48,994 nucleotides of DNA from Nitrospirales bacterium (GTDB lineage Bacteria; Nitrospirota; Nitrospiria; Nitrospirales; UBA8639): positions 1-48,994 of the forward strand of contig JAJDVY010000018.1 of NCBI GenBank assembly GCA_022825885.1, in the 5' to 3' direction. Numbering within the stretch: position 1 is the stretch's first letter; each line of letters starts with the position of its first letter. The position numbers were made by a program, and so were the translations under genes. Below, piece after piece: positions 34,956 to 42,791 of this stretch. The notes beneath the pieces are model-generated. The model had not been told where the DNA came from, did no database searches, and saw only the letters and a list, made by a program, of their open reading frames with translations.

Positions 34956-35672
34956 ATGGCTGAATGGTTACGAGAGCCGGGGTTTGTGGGGACGCATGCC
35001 ACCATGGGGGCCGATGTCAGTCAGTTGATGGCCACGTTGTTCACCGTGTTGTTTATCGTCGGGTGGCTCCAGGCCAAAAAGAGTCACGCGAGCGGGCATC
35101 ATTGGTTGATGCTCGGCGGCATGATTGCCATGCTGGCATTTTTCGTCAGTTATTATTTGTTTCGCCAGCTCGGCGTGTTGGCCTTTGAAGGGAAAGAAGG
35201 GTTCGGCGGATCGCAGGCATTGTATGACAACGTGTTTGTTCCGCTTTTGACTTTTCACATTCTCCTGGTCGTGATCGGATTGATCATGGCCATTTACATG
35301 ATTGTCCTGGGATTTCGCTCTCAGACGTTTATCAACGGCCAACGTCTGTTACGTGAGGCCGTCCTGCAAACCACCGGAAAGAAAATAGCCGTCATGTTCG
35401 GTGGAGTGACGGCGCTCGTGTTGCTGCTGTTTTTCAGTCGCGTGGCTGCCAGCGGGTTTTCCATGGGGAAATTCGGCGTGTATCTCGGACTCCTTATCCT
35501 TCTTGCTCTTGTGTTCGGCATTGAGGTGGCCATCCAGCGCCTGTGGCCGAATGGGGCGCGACGGCACCGGGTCCTGGGCCGGTTTACCATGGTGGTGTAT
35601 TGTGTGTTGTTCCTGACCGGCAGTATTACCTATACCATGCTCTATATTTTGTATCCCGGACGAATCGGGTAA
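34956..35672 (+). CDS. DUF420 family membrane protein
   Basis: A 238-residue polytopic protein with about six transmembrane helices. Conserved His residues occur in HATMG, HASGHHWLM and FHILLVVIGLIMAIYM, and RRHRVLGRFT lies before the last helix. DUF420 (YozB-like) proteins are often linked to heme-copper oxidase biogenesis genes, and the location just upstream of a bd-like oxidase fits a role in oxidase assembly or heme handling; the exact function is unknown. A GGAG site precedes the ATG, which directly follows the methyltransferase stop. Confidence 0.8.
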   Translation: MAEWLREPGFVGTHATMGADVSQLMATLFTVLFIVGWLQAKKSHASGHHWLMLGGMIAMLAFFVSYYLFRQLGVLAFEGKEGFGGSQALYDNVFVPLLTFHILLVVIGLIMAIYMIVLGFRSQTFINGQRLLREAVLQTTGKKIAVMFGGVTALVLLLFFSRVAASGFSMGKFGVYLGLLILLALVFGIEVAIQRLWPNGARRHRVLGRFTMVVYCVLFLTGSITYTMLYILYPGRIG

Positions 35673-35679
35673 TCTTGTG

Positions 35680-36159
35680 ATGCACTGCGCCTGTGGTTCG
35701 GATTTTCGATGTGAGGTCATCGAGGAATGGGATGACGCTCATATCTTTGTTCTTTATGGCTGTGAACGGTGCGGGGTTCGTGTGGGAATCGAGACAGATC
35801 ATCGAAAAGGAGGCGTATTGTTCGACCGTCCGGTCTGGACGGATGATGCCCGGCATCGGTTGGACCGGCTACCGCCGTACGTGGAGCCTCTTGTCCGGCA
35901 AGAAGTGGAAGACTATGCGAAACGAAACGGTATTGCCGTGGTCTCGATTGACGTCATGATGGAAGCCGGGAACCAGGGGATGGTGTCCTGGCATCCCGAT
36001 GCGAAGTGTCGTTTGTCCCGCGTTCCGGGACCGGTCCGCGCGATGGCTCGTGTGGAGTTGGAGCGTACGGCGCAAGACAGAGGCCTCTCCGAGGTCACGG
36101 TGGAGTTGATGGAGGAAATCAAGGCCCGCTATTTCGGCATGACAGCCCCGCGGTCGTAA
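35680..36159 (+). CDS. protein with two PCP_red domains and an N-terminal CxC/CxxC element
   Basis: A 159-residue soluble protein. The N-terminal 45 residues have CACG and CERCG, a possible zinc or cluster site. Two copies of the PCP_red helix bundle follow: VWTDDARHRLDRLPPYVEPL (about 55-100) and SWHPDAKCRLSRVPGPVRAM (about 108-155). The domain is named from the C-terminus of the light-independent protochlorophyllide reductase subunit BchB but is widespread outside phototrophs, with unknown function. GTG 35677 and ATG 35680 are equally possible starts. It follows DUF420 by a few bases. Confidence 0.75.
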   Translation: MHCACGSDFRCEVIEEWDDAHIFVLYGCERCGVRVGIETDHRKGGVLFDRPVWTDDARHRLDRLPPYVEPLVRQEVEDYAKRNGIAVVSIDVMMEAGNQGMVSWHPDAKCRLSRVPGPVRAMARVELERTAQDRGLSEVTVELMEEIKARYFGMTAPRS

Positions 36160-36191
36160 CGCGCGCAAACCGTTTTCGTGCCGGCAAAATT

Positions 36192-36285
36192 CTACCTCCC
36201 CTCCCCCCTCCTTACAAAGGAGAGGAATCAGTGGGAAAGGCTCGTCGCTTCCTTCCCTTTGTAAGAGGAAGGAAGGGTGGGGTAG
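36192..36285. repeat. 94-bp imperfect inverted repeat (MITE-like)
   Basis: The left arm begins CTACCTCCCCTCCCC and reaches CTTACAAAGG; the right arm runs CCTTTGTAAG to GGTGGGGTAG, pairing with the left arm over most of its length. It fills the gap between the PCP_red gene and the next membrane protein. The open frame that crosses it is not a plausible coding extension. Confidence 0.6.
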
Positions 36286-36368
36286 AGGGACAGACAAAGA
36301 GGGTGGGCTACCGGTGGGCTATTTTCATACCGGATCAATGTGAGGTTTCCGTCCTTCGAGAAATTCCG

Positions 36369-37457
36369 ATGCTGCATCGACTGGCACTCCGGGTGATTCC
36401 TCAATTGAACGCGACCGTCACGGAACGCGACGTTCGAAGGCGGAAGCGTTGGGTGATGCTCGCCCCGGGGTTTGTGGCGTTCGTCCTCTATCGTCTCTTG
36501 AAGGACATACTGCCTTTATCCGATCCGTTGGTGTTGTTGGCGTTCAGCGGCCTCCTTTCGACGGCCACTGCGTATTGGGCGTATGCGATGGGATGCGCCG
36601 AGTCGTATGAACGGATTTACCGAACCCATCGTGCCGGACGGCTTTTCTGGGTCGGCGGCTGGATCGGGTTTGTCTACGGTGTGCAGCTTTCGTTGTTGGT
36701 GTTGGCGATTCTGGCCCTCTTTGTCGATTACAATTTTCTGGTTCATCCCGAAGGGCCAGCCATGATGGCCCTGATTATCCCCTGCACATCAGTCACTCGT
36801 GACGCTTTTGAAATCGGGCACGTGGTCCGGATGGAATCCCAAGGCGTACGGATGGTAACGTTTCCCGATGGCGGGTCGTTTCGCGAGTTGCTGCAGCGCG
36901 ACTTTCGCCATCTGGCCCGATGGGTGGGTATGGGTCTCGTGGCCGGCGGGTCAATCGCGGTCCTGTTACGACTCGGCTGGACCGGCAACGTGGGGGAAAT
37001 CGGTCCGGCGATCCTGGTGTGTATCGTGGCAGCGTGTTGTGCCCATGGGGCCTTTTTGTCCGGGAAACGTCCTCTCGATAACTTCCCTGATCGCTTCAAA
37101 ATAGAGTCGTGGTGGGAGGCCTGCAGGTTTTGGACGTGGCCGTGTTTGACTTTTGCATTCACTTACTATTTAGTGCAATTTGGCCTTCTTATGTTTGTCT
37201 TGCGGATTGAGGAGGCGGTTCTGTTCGTTCATTTGGCGGTCGCTGGTGTGACTGCGGGGATGATGGCGGGGTATGGCTATTTCTTGGGTGCCCGGGTATT
37301 CGTGGAGGCGCAAACACAAGGCAGTATCTCCGAAGGGTTGAAACGTTGTCCGTTCGTGATGGAAATTTTAGCCAAAGCCGGATGGGTCACGTCAGGACCG
37401 AAGACCGATCCCGTGGACATCAGGCAGGGAGAACCCTCGCGAGAGATGCTTTCATGA
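36369..37457 (+). CDS. polytopic membrane protein of unknown function
   Basis: A 362-residue membrane protein with about seven or eight hydrophobic segments (PGFVAFVLYRLL, LLAFSGLLSTATAYWAYAMG, WIGFVYGVQLSLLVLAIL, and more towards the C-terminus), and a central soluble loop (about 145-190) containing TRDAFEIGHVVRMESQG. Family not recognised. The frame is open much further upstream, but that part crosses a repeat, so ATG 36369 is taken as the start. The stop overlaps the start of the bd-like oxidase (ATGA), so the two are translationally coupled; an assembly or accessory role is inferred. Confidence 0.7.
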   Translation: MLHRLALRVIPQLNATVTERDVRRRKRWVMLAPGFVAFVLYRLLKDILPLSDPLVLLAFSGLLSTATAYWAYAMGCAESYERIYRTHRAGRLFWVGGWIGFVYGVQLSLLVLAILALFVDYNFLVHPEGPAMMALIIPCTSVTRDAFEIGHVVRMESQGVRMVTFPDGGSFRELLQRDFRHLARWVGMGLVAGGSIAVLLRLGWTGNVGEIGPAILVCIVAACCAHGAFLSGKRPLDNFPDRFKIESWWEACRFWTWPCLTFAFTYYLVQFGLLMFVLRIEEAVLFVHLAVAGVTAGMMAGYGYFLGARVFVEAQTQGSISEGLKRCPFVMEILAKAGWVTSGPKTDPVDIRQGEPSREMLS

Positions 37458-39301
37458 AACTCGGCCTGTCTATTTTCCTGTTGTGCGTCTTGGGTTGCGT
37501 GTGGGCCGCACCGATGACGGGGTGGGCCGGTCAGGAATCCCCTGCTCCGACCCGGGACGTTTATTATCAGACGAACGGAATCCCTCAGGGCCCTCCGGCC
37601 ACAGAAACCGGATCCACCTACCCGCAGTGGCAACCGCTCAATAACCGGATCATCATCTGGCTTGTCACGCAGCAGCACACCTATTTCGGCGGGTTTGTTC
37701 TGGCCCTGCCGTTGTTTGCGTTTCTCCTGGAATTTTTTGGTCTCACGCGTCGTGATCCGCAGGCCGCCCAACGCTACGACGGCCTGGGCCGCGACATTCT
37801 TCGCGTTGGAGTGGTCTCGCTCTCGGTCACGGCCCTGCTTGGCAGCGTCATGCTTGGAGCGTTCGTGACGTTCTATCCCGTGTTCATGACCTACATGGGA
37901 TCCACGTTCAAACAGATGATGCCGCTGTATGCCGCGGTGTTTTTAGGGGAATCCTTCCTCCTGGTTCTGTACTACTACAGTTGGGACCGTCTGGCCCGGG
38001 GTGCCGGGAAATGGGTGCACCTGTCGATCGGGGTGGTTGCGAACGCCATGGGCGTGATGTTGCTGCTGTTGGCCAATGCCTGGGCGTCGTTTATGATGGC
38101 CCCCGCGGGGGTCAACGCCGAAGGACAGTTTTTGGGAAATATCTGGCATTTGTTGCATTCGCCGTTATGGAACCCCCTGAATGCTCATCGGTTTCTGGCG
38201 GATATCATGTCCGGGGGCGCCGTGGTCGTGGCCTATGCGGCGTACCGGTTCTTGAAGACCCGGGGCCAGGAGGAGCGGGCCTATTACGATTGGGTGGGGT
38301 ACGTGTTCATCGTCGTGGTGGTATGTGCCTTACTCCCCATGCCCTTTGCCGGGTACTGGCTGATGCGTTCCGTGTTCGAGTTTCGTCAGGAGATGGGCAT
38401 GACCATGATGGGCGGGTTGTTGTCCTGGCTGTTCGTCGTTCAGGCCACCACCATCGGCGCACTGTTTCTCGGTATCAATTATTACATCTGGCAGTCACTG
38501 GGACGGTTGCGTGATGGTGAACGGTATCATCCCTATTTTAAATTCATTCTCGGGGGATTGATGGTGTCATTTCTGGTCTGGTTCACGCCCCATACCATTG
38601 CCATGACCCCCAGCGAAATGAAAGCCATGGGCGCTGCCCAACATCCGGTCATCGGACAATTCGGCGTGATGTCGGCCAAAAACGGCGCCGTGAACGTCAT
38701 GATTTGTCTGACCACTTTGAGCTACCTGTTATATCGGCGTGCCAACCGGGTCATTGCCGTGCCGTGGGCGGCGGCGGGAAATGTGGCGATCGGGGCGCTG
38801 TTTGTCACGGGTGTGGCCAATATCGTCTGGGTCTCGGTTTACGGGTTTTTCATTCCTGCCCACGTTCGGGTGGGCCTGTCCATTCCGCAGGGGGCGACCA
38901 CGGCGACGGTTTTGCTCGGAGGGTTGCTGATCAATCATTTTCTGTTGAAGGGGAGCGAGGTTCGAGGTCCCATCCAATGGGGCCGGATATCCGTCCGAGG
39001 GATGGTGGCGTTGTTTGGGGTTGCTGCGACGTTTTCCTGGGTAATGGGGTTGATGGGGTATATCCGGTCGGCCGGCCGGTTGGGATGGCACGTGAATGAA
39101 CTTATGGCGGACGTGTCCCCATGGGCCTTTACCCCCGCCATCACGTTTGCGGCCAAAATGGTAACCATCAATATGGTGCTGTTTTGGGCTTCGGTGTTTT
39201 TCATGTTTTGGCTGGCCACCAGGGACCGGTCGGCCGTTGTGGAAAAGGATGCCCCGAGTATGTCGTTTGTGCAGGCGTTCTCAAGAGAGGAGTCCGTATG
39301 A
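37454..39301 (+). CDS. cytochrome bd-like oxidase subunit (paralog 1)
   Basis: A 615-residue membrane protein with an N-terminal signal-like segment, an extracytoplasmic stretch (RDVYYQTNG) and about fourteen hydrophobic helices. It resembles CydA only distantly: NAWASFMMAPAGV parallels the CydA N-x-W-M-x-x-P-x-G segment. Histidines shared with the paralog at 42792 occur in QQHTYFGG (His75), NIWHLLH, PLNAHR, FTPHTIAMTP, AQHPV and WHVNE, and are heme or metal ligand candidates. This family is known from Nitrospira, where it has been proposed as a terminal oxidase. There is no cydB nearby. It starts at the ATGA overlap with the upstream gene and overlaps the DUF3047 gene by the same device. Confidence 0.82.
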   Translation: MKLGLSIFLLCVLGCVWAAPMTGWAGQESPAPTRDVYYQTNGIPQGPPATETGSTYPQWQPLNNRIIIWLVTQQHTYFGGFVLALPLFAFLLEFFGLTRRDPQAAQRYDGLGRDILRVGVVSLSVTALLGSVMLGAFVTFYPVFMTYMGSTFKQMMPLYAAVFLGESFLLVLYYYSWDRLARGAGKWVHLSIGVVANAMGVMLLLLANAWASFMMAPAGVNAEGQFLGNIWHLLHSPLWNPLNAHRFLADIMSGGAVVVAYAAYRFLKTRGQEERAYYDWVGYVFIVVVVCALLPMPFAGYWLMRSVFEFRQEMGMTMMGGLLSWLFVVQATTIGALFLGINYYIWQSLGRLRDGERYHPYFKFILGGLMVSFLVWFTPHTIAMTPSEMKAMGAAQHPVIGQFGVMSAKNGAVNVMICLTTLSYLLYRRANRVIAVPWAAAGNVAIGALFVTGVANIVWVSVYGFFIPAHVRVGLSIPQGATTATVLLGGLLINHFLLKGSEVRGPIQWGRISVRGMVALFGVAATFSWVMGLMGYIRSAGRLGWHVNELMADVSPWAFTPAITFAAKMVTINMVLFWASVFFMFWLATRDRSAVVEKDAPSMSFVQAFSREESV

Positions 39302-39933
39302 GGACGGGAAGAATCCTCTTTACGTGTTTTGCCCTGTTTGCGTTCTGTGCTCCCATGACGAGTGGAACGGCTTTTTCGCAGACGGTGACGCTCGAAAACT
39401 TCAAAAACCCTGATGGTGAGCAATTCCCGAAAGGATGGGACGGGTCACGAAGTACGATCACCGCAAGAGAAGCCTACGCCATTCACCGGCAAGGGGACGC
39501 TGCGTTCCTGAAAGGCAAGGGCGCGAACCAGCGGGTCTATACCAAGAACGTCGATTGGGATCCTCGAACCCACCCTATTCTCAAGTGGCGGTGGCGCCTG
39601 CACGTCGTCCCGGAGAAGGCTGAATTCCTTGCGGCGGTCTTTGCGAATCTGGATACGGATTTGCTGTTTATTCCGGTCTCCACGAAGTACGTCTGGAGCG
39701 GCACGAAACCCAAAGGGTCGGTCACGGACGGCGGCATGTTCGGCGCAGCCGAGGTCGTGGTTCGTTCGGGCGTGCAACCGGTGGGTGAATGGGTGGAAGA
39801 AGAGGTGAACGCGTACAGGGACTTCAAGGAGATTCATCAACATGAACCGGCCGAGCGGGCGTGGGGTATTTCACTACAAAGCGGCCCAGGCGTGGAAATT
39901 GATTTCGGTTCGATCGAGGTGCGGGCGGAGTAA
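39298..39933 (+). CDS. exported DUF3047 family protein
   Basis: A 211-residue secreted protein with a signal peptide (to about residue 29, FSQ). The beta-rich mature part has [21 protein letters not shown] and [22 protein letters not shown], the pattern of DUF3047, a family of exported proteins of unknown role. ATG 39298 overlaps the oxidase stop (ATGA), which marks it as the last member of a translationally coupled trio. It could be a periplasmic accessory of the oxidase. Confidence 0.8.
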   Translation: MRTGRILFTCFALFAFCAPMTSGTAFSQTVTLENFKNPDGEQFPKGWDGSRSTITAREAYAIHRQGDAAFLKGKGANQRVYTKNVDWDPRTHPILKWRWRLHVVPEKAEFLAAVFANLDTDLLFIPVSTKYVWSGTKPKGSVTDGGMFGAAEVVVRSGVQPVGEWVEEEVNAYRDFKEIHQHEPAERAWGISLQSGPGVEIDFGSIEVRAE

Positions 39934-39983
39934 CGCCTGGTACCCGTATAGCGAAAAGGAGATCTTCGATTTCTAAAGGAACC

Positions 39984-40319
39984 ATGATAGACGTGCTCCT
40001 TGGCGTAGGGGTCATGGGAACGGTCGGGGTGCTCATCGGCATTCTCCTGGGTGGCTCCTTTTTCTATTTCGCGGCAGGGCTCGGAGTCATTTTAGGTATC
40101 GGGATTGGTCTTATTGGCGGACGCCGGTTTTTTCTCGGCATTTTTGTCGGAACATTTTTGGGGGGAGCGATGGCTTGGGCCGTTTCCGGTCCTGAAAATA
40201 TTACGGTCGGTGCGGGGTCCGGCGCGGCGATGGGCGGATTTTTGGGGATTTGGGTTTCCATGTTGATTGACGTGTTTTGGCGGAAACAGGTGCAGACTTC
40301 TTCCGACCATGAAGCGTAA
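39984..40319 (+). CDS. small glycine-rich membrane protein
   Basis: A 111-residue protein with about four hydrophobic helices rich in GxxxG and GxG patterns ([47 protein letters not shown]). There is a short charged tail. Family not recognised. AAAGGAACC precedes the ATG. It lies 50 bases after DUF3047 and 50 before the first SUMF1-fold gene and may belong to either transcript. Confidence 0.65.
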   Translation: MIDVLLGVGVMGTVGVLIGILLGGSFFYFAAGLGVILGIGIGLIGGRRFFLGIFVGTFLGGAMAWAVSGPENITVGAGSGAAMGGFLGIWVSMLIDVFWRKQVQTSSDHEA

Positions 40320-40369
40320 GGCCGGCACGGGTCGCGGAGACGGTTGAACGTTTATCGGGGATCTGGGTT

Positions 40370-41284
40370 ATGGAAAATCGCGGGGTGCTCATCGGCTCCA
40401 TCATCTTTGTGTTTGCCTCGTTCATTCTGATGATGGTGATGCTGATTTACGAAACGTATAAGGGACAACAGGAGTTGGACCGGCTGGTTTCGAAGTCACA
40501 GACGACCAATCCCCGTGTTATCGCTCCGGTGAAAGTCCAGGACTTTTCGATGTATCGGACGCTGGTCGGAAACGAAGGGCGTGAGATGGTCGAAATCCCT
40601 GAAGGACCGTTTACCATGGGGAATGATCAGGGGGATCCTGATGAAGCGCCGGCTCATCCGGTGTACGTGCGGACGTATTTCATCGATTTGAAGGAAGTCA
40701 CTCAGTCGGAATACGCGCGTTTCGTCAAGATGACCAAGCGGGAGCAACCCCAAGTTCCGGTTTTCGAAGAAGACATTGCCAAACTCGTCGACCCGGATTT
40801 TCCCGTTGTGGGGATTGGCTGGAACGATGCCTTTGGTTATTGCCGGTGGGCAGGGAAACGTTTGCCGACCGAAGCCGAATGGGAGAAGGCCGCTCGTGGT
40901 GAAGGGCGGCGACTCTACCCCTGGGGGAGTGAATTCAGTGACATGGTTTCCAATATTGACGGGGAAGAAGACGGGTTCAAATATTTGTCGCCGGTCGGGT
41001 CTTTTGAAGGCGGGCGGAGTCCGTATGGGGTCTATGATATGACGGGCAACGTGGCCGAATGGGTGGCAGATACCTATGACGCCGAATATTATCAACATTC
41101 GCCATTTCGCGATCCTCCCGGTCCGGACAGTACGGAATTCAAGGTCATTCGTGGTGGGACTTGGCGTGATTCCAAACTCAACGCGAGATTGACCAAACGG
41201 TTTTCAGCCAAAATGTGGCGAACCGACGCGACGATCGGGTTCCGTTGTGCCCAGGACGTCGAGGCCGTCGAACAAGTACCCTGA
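40370..41284 (+). CDS. membrane-anchored SUMF1/FGE-fold protein (paralog 1)
   Basis: A 304-residue protein with an N-terminal transmembrane anchor (about 6-27) and an FGE-sulfatase (C-type-lectin-like) domain (about 75-298). Signatures: MVEIPEGPFTMGND, VGIGWNDAFGYCRWAGKRLPTEAEWEKAARG, YPWG, GNVAEWV, VIRGGTW and IGFRC. The cysteine pair that performs formylglycine formation is missing: the segment reads RGGTWRDSKLNARLTKR. It is therefore probably not a sulfatase activator; non-catalytic or EgtB/PvdO-like roles are alternatives. It faces the periplasm and precedes a paralog by 36 bases. Confidence 0.88.
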   Translation: MENRGVLIGSIIFVFASFILMMVMLIYETYKGQQELDRLVSKSQTTNPRVIAPVKVQDFSMYRTLVGNEGREMVEIPEGPFTMGNDQGDPDEAPAHPVYVRTYFIDLKEVTQSEYARFVKMTKREQPQVPVFEEDIAKLVDPDFPVVGIGWNDAFGYCRWAGKRLPTEAEWEKAARGEGRRLYPWGSEFSDMVSNIDGEEDGFKYLSPVGSFEGGRSPYGVYDMTGNVAEWVADTYDAEYYQHSPFRDPPGPDSTEFKVIRGGTWRDSKLNARLTKRFSAKMWRTDATIGFRCAQDVEAVEQVP

Positions 41285-41320
41285 CGGTGCCGGAGCGAGG
41301 GCTATCGAGGTTGCGCTGTC

Positions 41321-42235
41321 ATGGACGGGAGATTGAAACTGATCCTGCTTGCCGTGATTTTATTCATGGTGGGCATGCCGGTGTCGGGCATTCTGCGCGG
41401 GACTAAGGCTCCTCCGCCTGACCCCGAGCTTGCGGAGGTCGTCAAACCCGTTCAGGCAACCGACGCTTCCCGGGCAGACTCATCCCAACCGATTATCCGT
41501 GAAGACATGGTATTCATTCCGTCGGGCGAGTTCGTTCAGGGGACCAGCCAGGGCGGGTTCAATGAACGCCCCGAACGTCTCGTGATCCTTGACGGATTTT
41601 GGATTGACCGGTACGAGGTCACGAACCACCACTATATCGAGTTTGTGGAGCAGACCGGTCATCGGAAACCGGGTCCTCCGTCCCGTTATGCCAAACGGCT
41701 GGCCCAATTACGGGGGGCCAATCAGCCGGTTGCCTACGTTTCCTGGCATGATGCCGATGCGTATTGCAAATGGAAGGGTAAACGCCTTCCCAGGGAAGCG
41801 GAATGGGAAAAAGCCATGCGAGGGATAGACGGCCGGTTATGGCCGTGGGGAAACTCTCCAAGAATCCATAAAGCCAATCTTGGAGGAGTGGAGGATGGCT
41901 ATGAAGCCACGGCGTCCGTTGGCTCATTTCCATTGGACCGAAGCCCGTATGGCGTACATGATGGCTTTGGAAACCTGATGGAATGGACCCAGAATTGGTA
42001 CGAAGAGCAAGCCCGAGAGCCCAATGATCCCCAACCCGAAGAAGCCAATTTTGCCGACCGCGGTGGGTATAAGACCTTACGCGGCGCCGGGTATACCAGT
42101 TATGGCAACGATTTGAGGATTACGGCCCGAAGTTTTATGGTTCCCGACTTTCGGGACGAAACCATTGGCTTTCGTTGTGTGTCGTCGGAGAAAAAAACAC
42201 CGGCCAGCCCGCTGGCTGCCGCTACAGGGGAATAG
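41321..42235 (+). CDS. membrane-anchored SUMF1/FGE-fold protein (paralog 2)
   Basis: A 304-residue tandem paralog of the preceding gene with its own N-terminal anchor (LKLILLAVILFMVGMP). The domain has MVFIPSGEFVQGTSQGG, VAYVSWHDADAYCKWKGKRLPREAEWEKAMRG, WPWG, LMEWTQ, RGAGYTSYGNDLRITARS and IGFRC. The FGE catalytic cysteines are again absent. Similar SUMF1-fold proteins occur near respiratory genes in several bacteria; a structural or assembly role for the neighbouring oxidases is inferred only from position. Confidence 0.87.
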   Translation: MDGRLKLILLAVILFMVGMPVSGILRGTKAPPPDPELAEVVKPVQATDASRADSSQPIIREDMVFIPSGEFVQGTSQGGFNERPERLVILDGFWIDRYEVTNHHYIEFVEQTGHRKPGPPSRYAKRLAQLRGANQPVAYVSWHDADAYCKWKGKRLPREAEWEKAMRGIDGRLWPWGNSPRIHKANLGGVEDGYEATASVGSFPLDRSPYGVHDGFGNLMEWTQNWYEEQAREPNDPQPEEANFADRGGYKTLRGAGYTSYGNDLRITARSFMVPDFRDETIGFRCVSSEKKTPASPLAAATGE

Positions 42236-42241
42236 CAAAGG

Positions 42242-42346
42242 CTAGAGAAAGTCGAAGTAATACAGGATCAAAAAGACAGCCAAAAGAATATTGACAACCA
42301 TTCCGGCCAACACTATAATGTCGAACAATTTTGCATTATTGCGCAT
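42242..42346 (-). CDS. 34-residue single-span membrane protein
   Basis: On the minus strand, ATG 42346 with GGAAAG three bases upstream opens a frame for MRNNAKLFDIIVLAGMVVNI and a further LLAVFLILYYFDFL, ending in TAG seven bases from the stop of the convergent SUMF1 gene. It has one hydrophobic helix and a basic N-terminus. A TTGACA-containing promoter lies upstream on the same strand. Small subunits of cytochrome bd (CydX-like) and cbb3 oxidases look similar in size, but no homology is claimed. Confidence 0.5.
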   Translation of the reverse strand: MRNNAKLFDIIVLAGMVVNILLAVFLILYYFDFL

Positions 42347-42376
42347 TGTCTTTCCATATTCATGAACAGTGGTTGT

Positions 42377-42406
42377 TGAGTATCACATCTCGAAGAAATG
42401 TGTCAA
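42377..42406 (-). promoter_or_regulatory. candidate promoter of the 34-residue protein gene
   Basis: On the minus strand, TTGACA (42401-42406) is 18 bases from TACTCA (42377-42382). It abuts the plus-strand -10 candidate at 42410, so the two divergent promoters would compete for space. Confidence 0.45.
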
Positions 42407-42409
42407 GAG

Positions 42410-42415
42410 TATAAT
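42410..42415 (+). promoter_or_regulatory. TATAAT -10 element of the second oxidase operon
   Basis: A perfect TATAAT lies 34 bases before ATG 42450. The corresponding -35 position (around 42387-42392) has no good match, so activation by a regulator, or a start elsewhere, is possible. Confidence 0.4.
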
Positions 42416-42449
42416 TTATTAAGGTCAAACATCTAGAAGGAAAATTGAG

Positions 42450-42563
42450 ATGGCAAAAAGTGATCCACTTGAAATTAAGCTGGGCAAGGCGATTTTTTAT
42501 GTAACCTGCGCCGTGAGCTTGTGGTTTTTTTATTGGTTTGCCGGCATCCAGTGTCCTTGTTGA
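42450..42563 (+). CDS. 37-residue single-span membrane protein
   Basis: ATG 42450 with AGAAGGAAAA upstream encodes MAKSDPLEIKLGKAIFYVTC followed by AVSLWFFYWFAGIQCPC. A charged N-terminus precedes one aromatic-rich helix (about 14-32), and the C-terminal CPC motif is distinctive. First gene of a run with the 38-residue protein and the bd-like oxidase; probably a small subunit or assembly factor of that oxidase, by position. Confidence 0.62.
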   Translation: MAKSDPLEIKLGKAIFYVTCAVSLWFFYWFAGIQCPC

Positions 42564-42590
42564 AAAAAGAACTGAAGGGGAGGAGTTTAT

Positions 42591-42707
42591 ATGCAGACCG
42601 TTCTGTACCTCATCATTTCGATCGTGATTTCCGTGGCATACTTTCAGTTCATCGACTGGGTTCTGATGGATATGCAGGGGTTGGATTATTTCTACATTCT
42701 GAGGTAA
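42591..42707 (+). CDS. 38-residue single-span membrane protein
   Basis: ATG 42591 follows a strong GGGGAGGAG site and encodes MQTVLYLIISIVISVAYFQF then IDWVLMDMQGLDYFYILR. One helix spans about residues 3-22; the short C-terminal tail is amphipathic and aromatic. It lies 27 bases after the 37-residue gene and 84 bases before the oxidase. Size and position recall CydX/CcoQ-type small subunits; no sequence family is recognised. Confidence 0.65.
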   Translation: MQTVLYLIISIVISVAYFQFIDWVLMDMQGLDYFYILR

Positions 42708-42791
42708 GCAGCATCAGTCGTCTTTCTGAAAATCATAACGATAGAGGATTATTGTTCTTTGAATAATTTCAAAGAAAGAAGGAGGTTGGTC

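Noticed and set aside
33963-36159. Evidence for phototrophy
   Set aside because: Only one BchU/CrtF-type methyltransferase and PCP_red domains are present; both families are common in non-phototrophs, and no other chlorophyll or carotenoid gene is seen.
36006-36368. N-terminal extension of the polytopic membrane protein
   Set aside because: The extension overlaps the end of the PCP_red gene in another frame and crosses a 94-bp inverted repeat; the hydrophobic protein begins naturally after ATG 36369.
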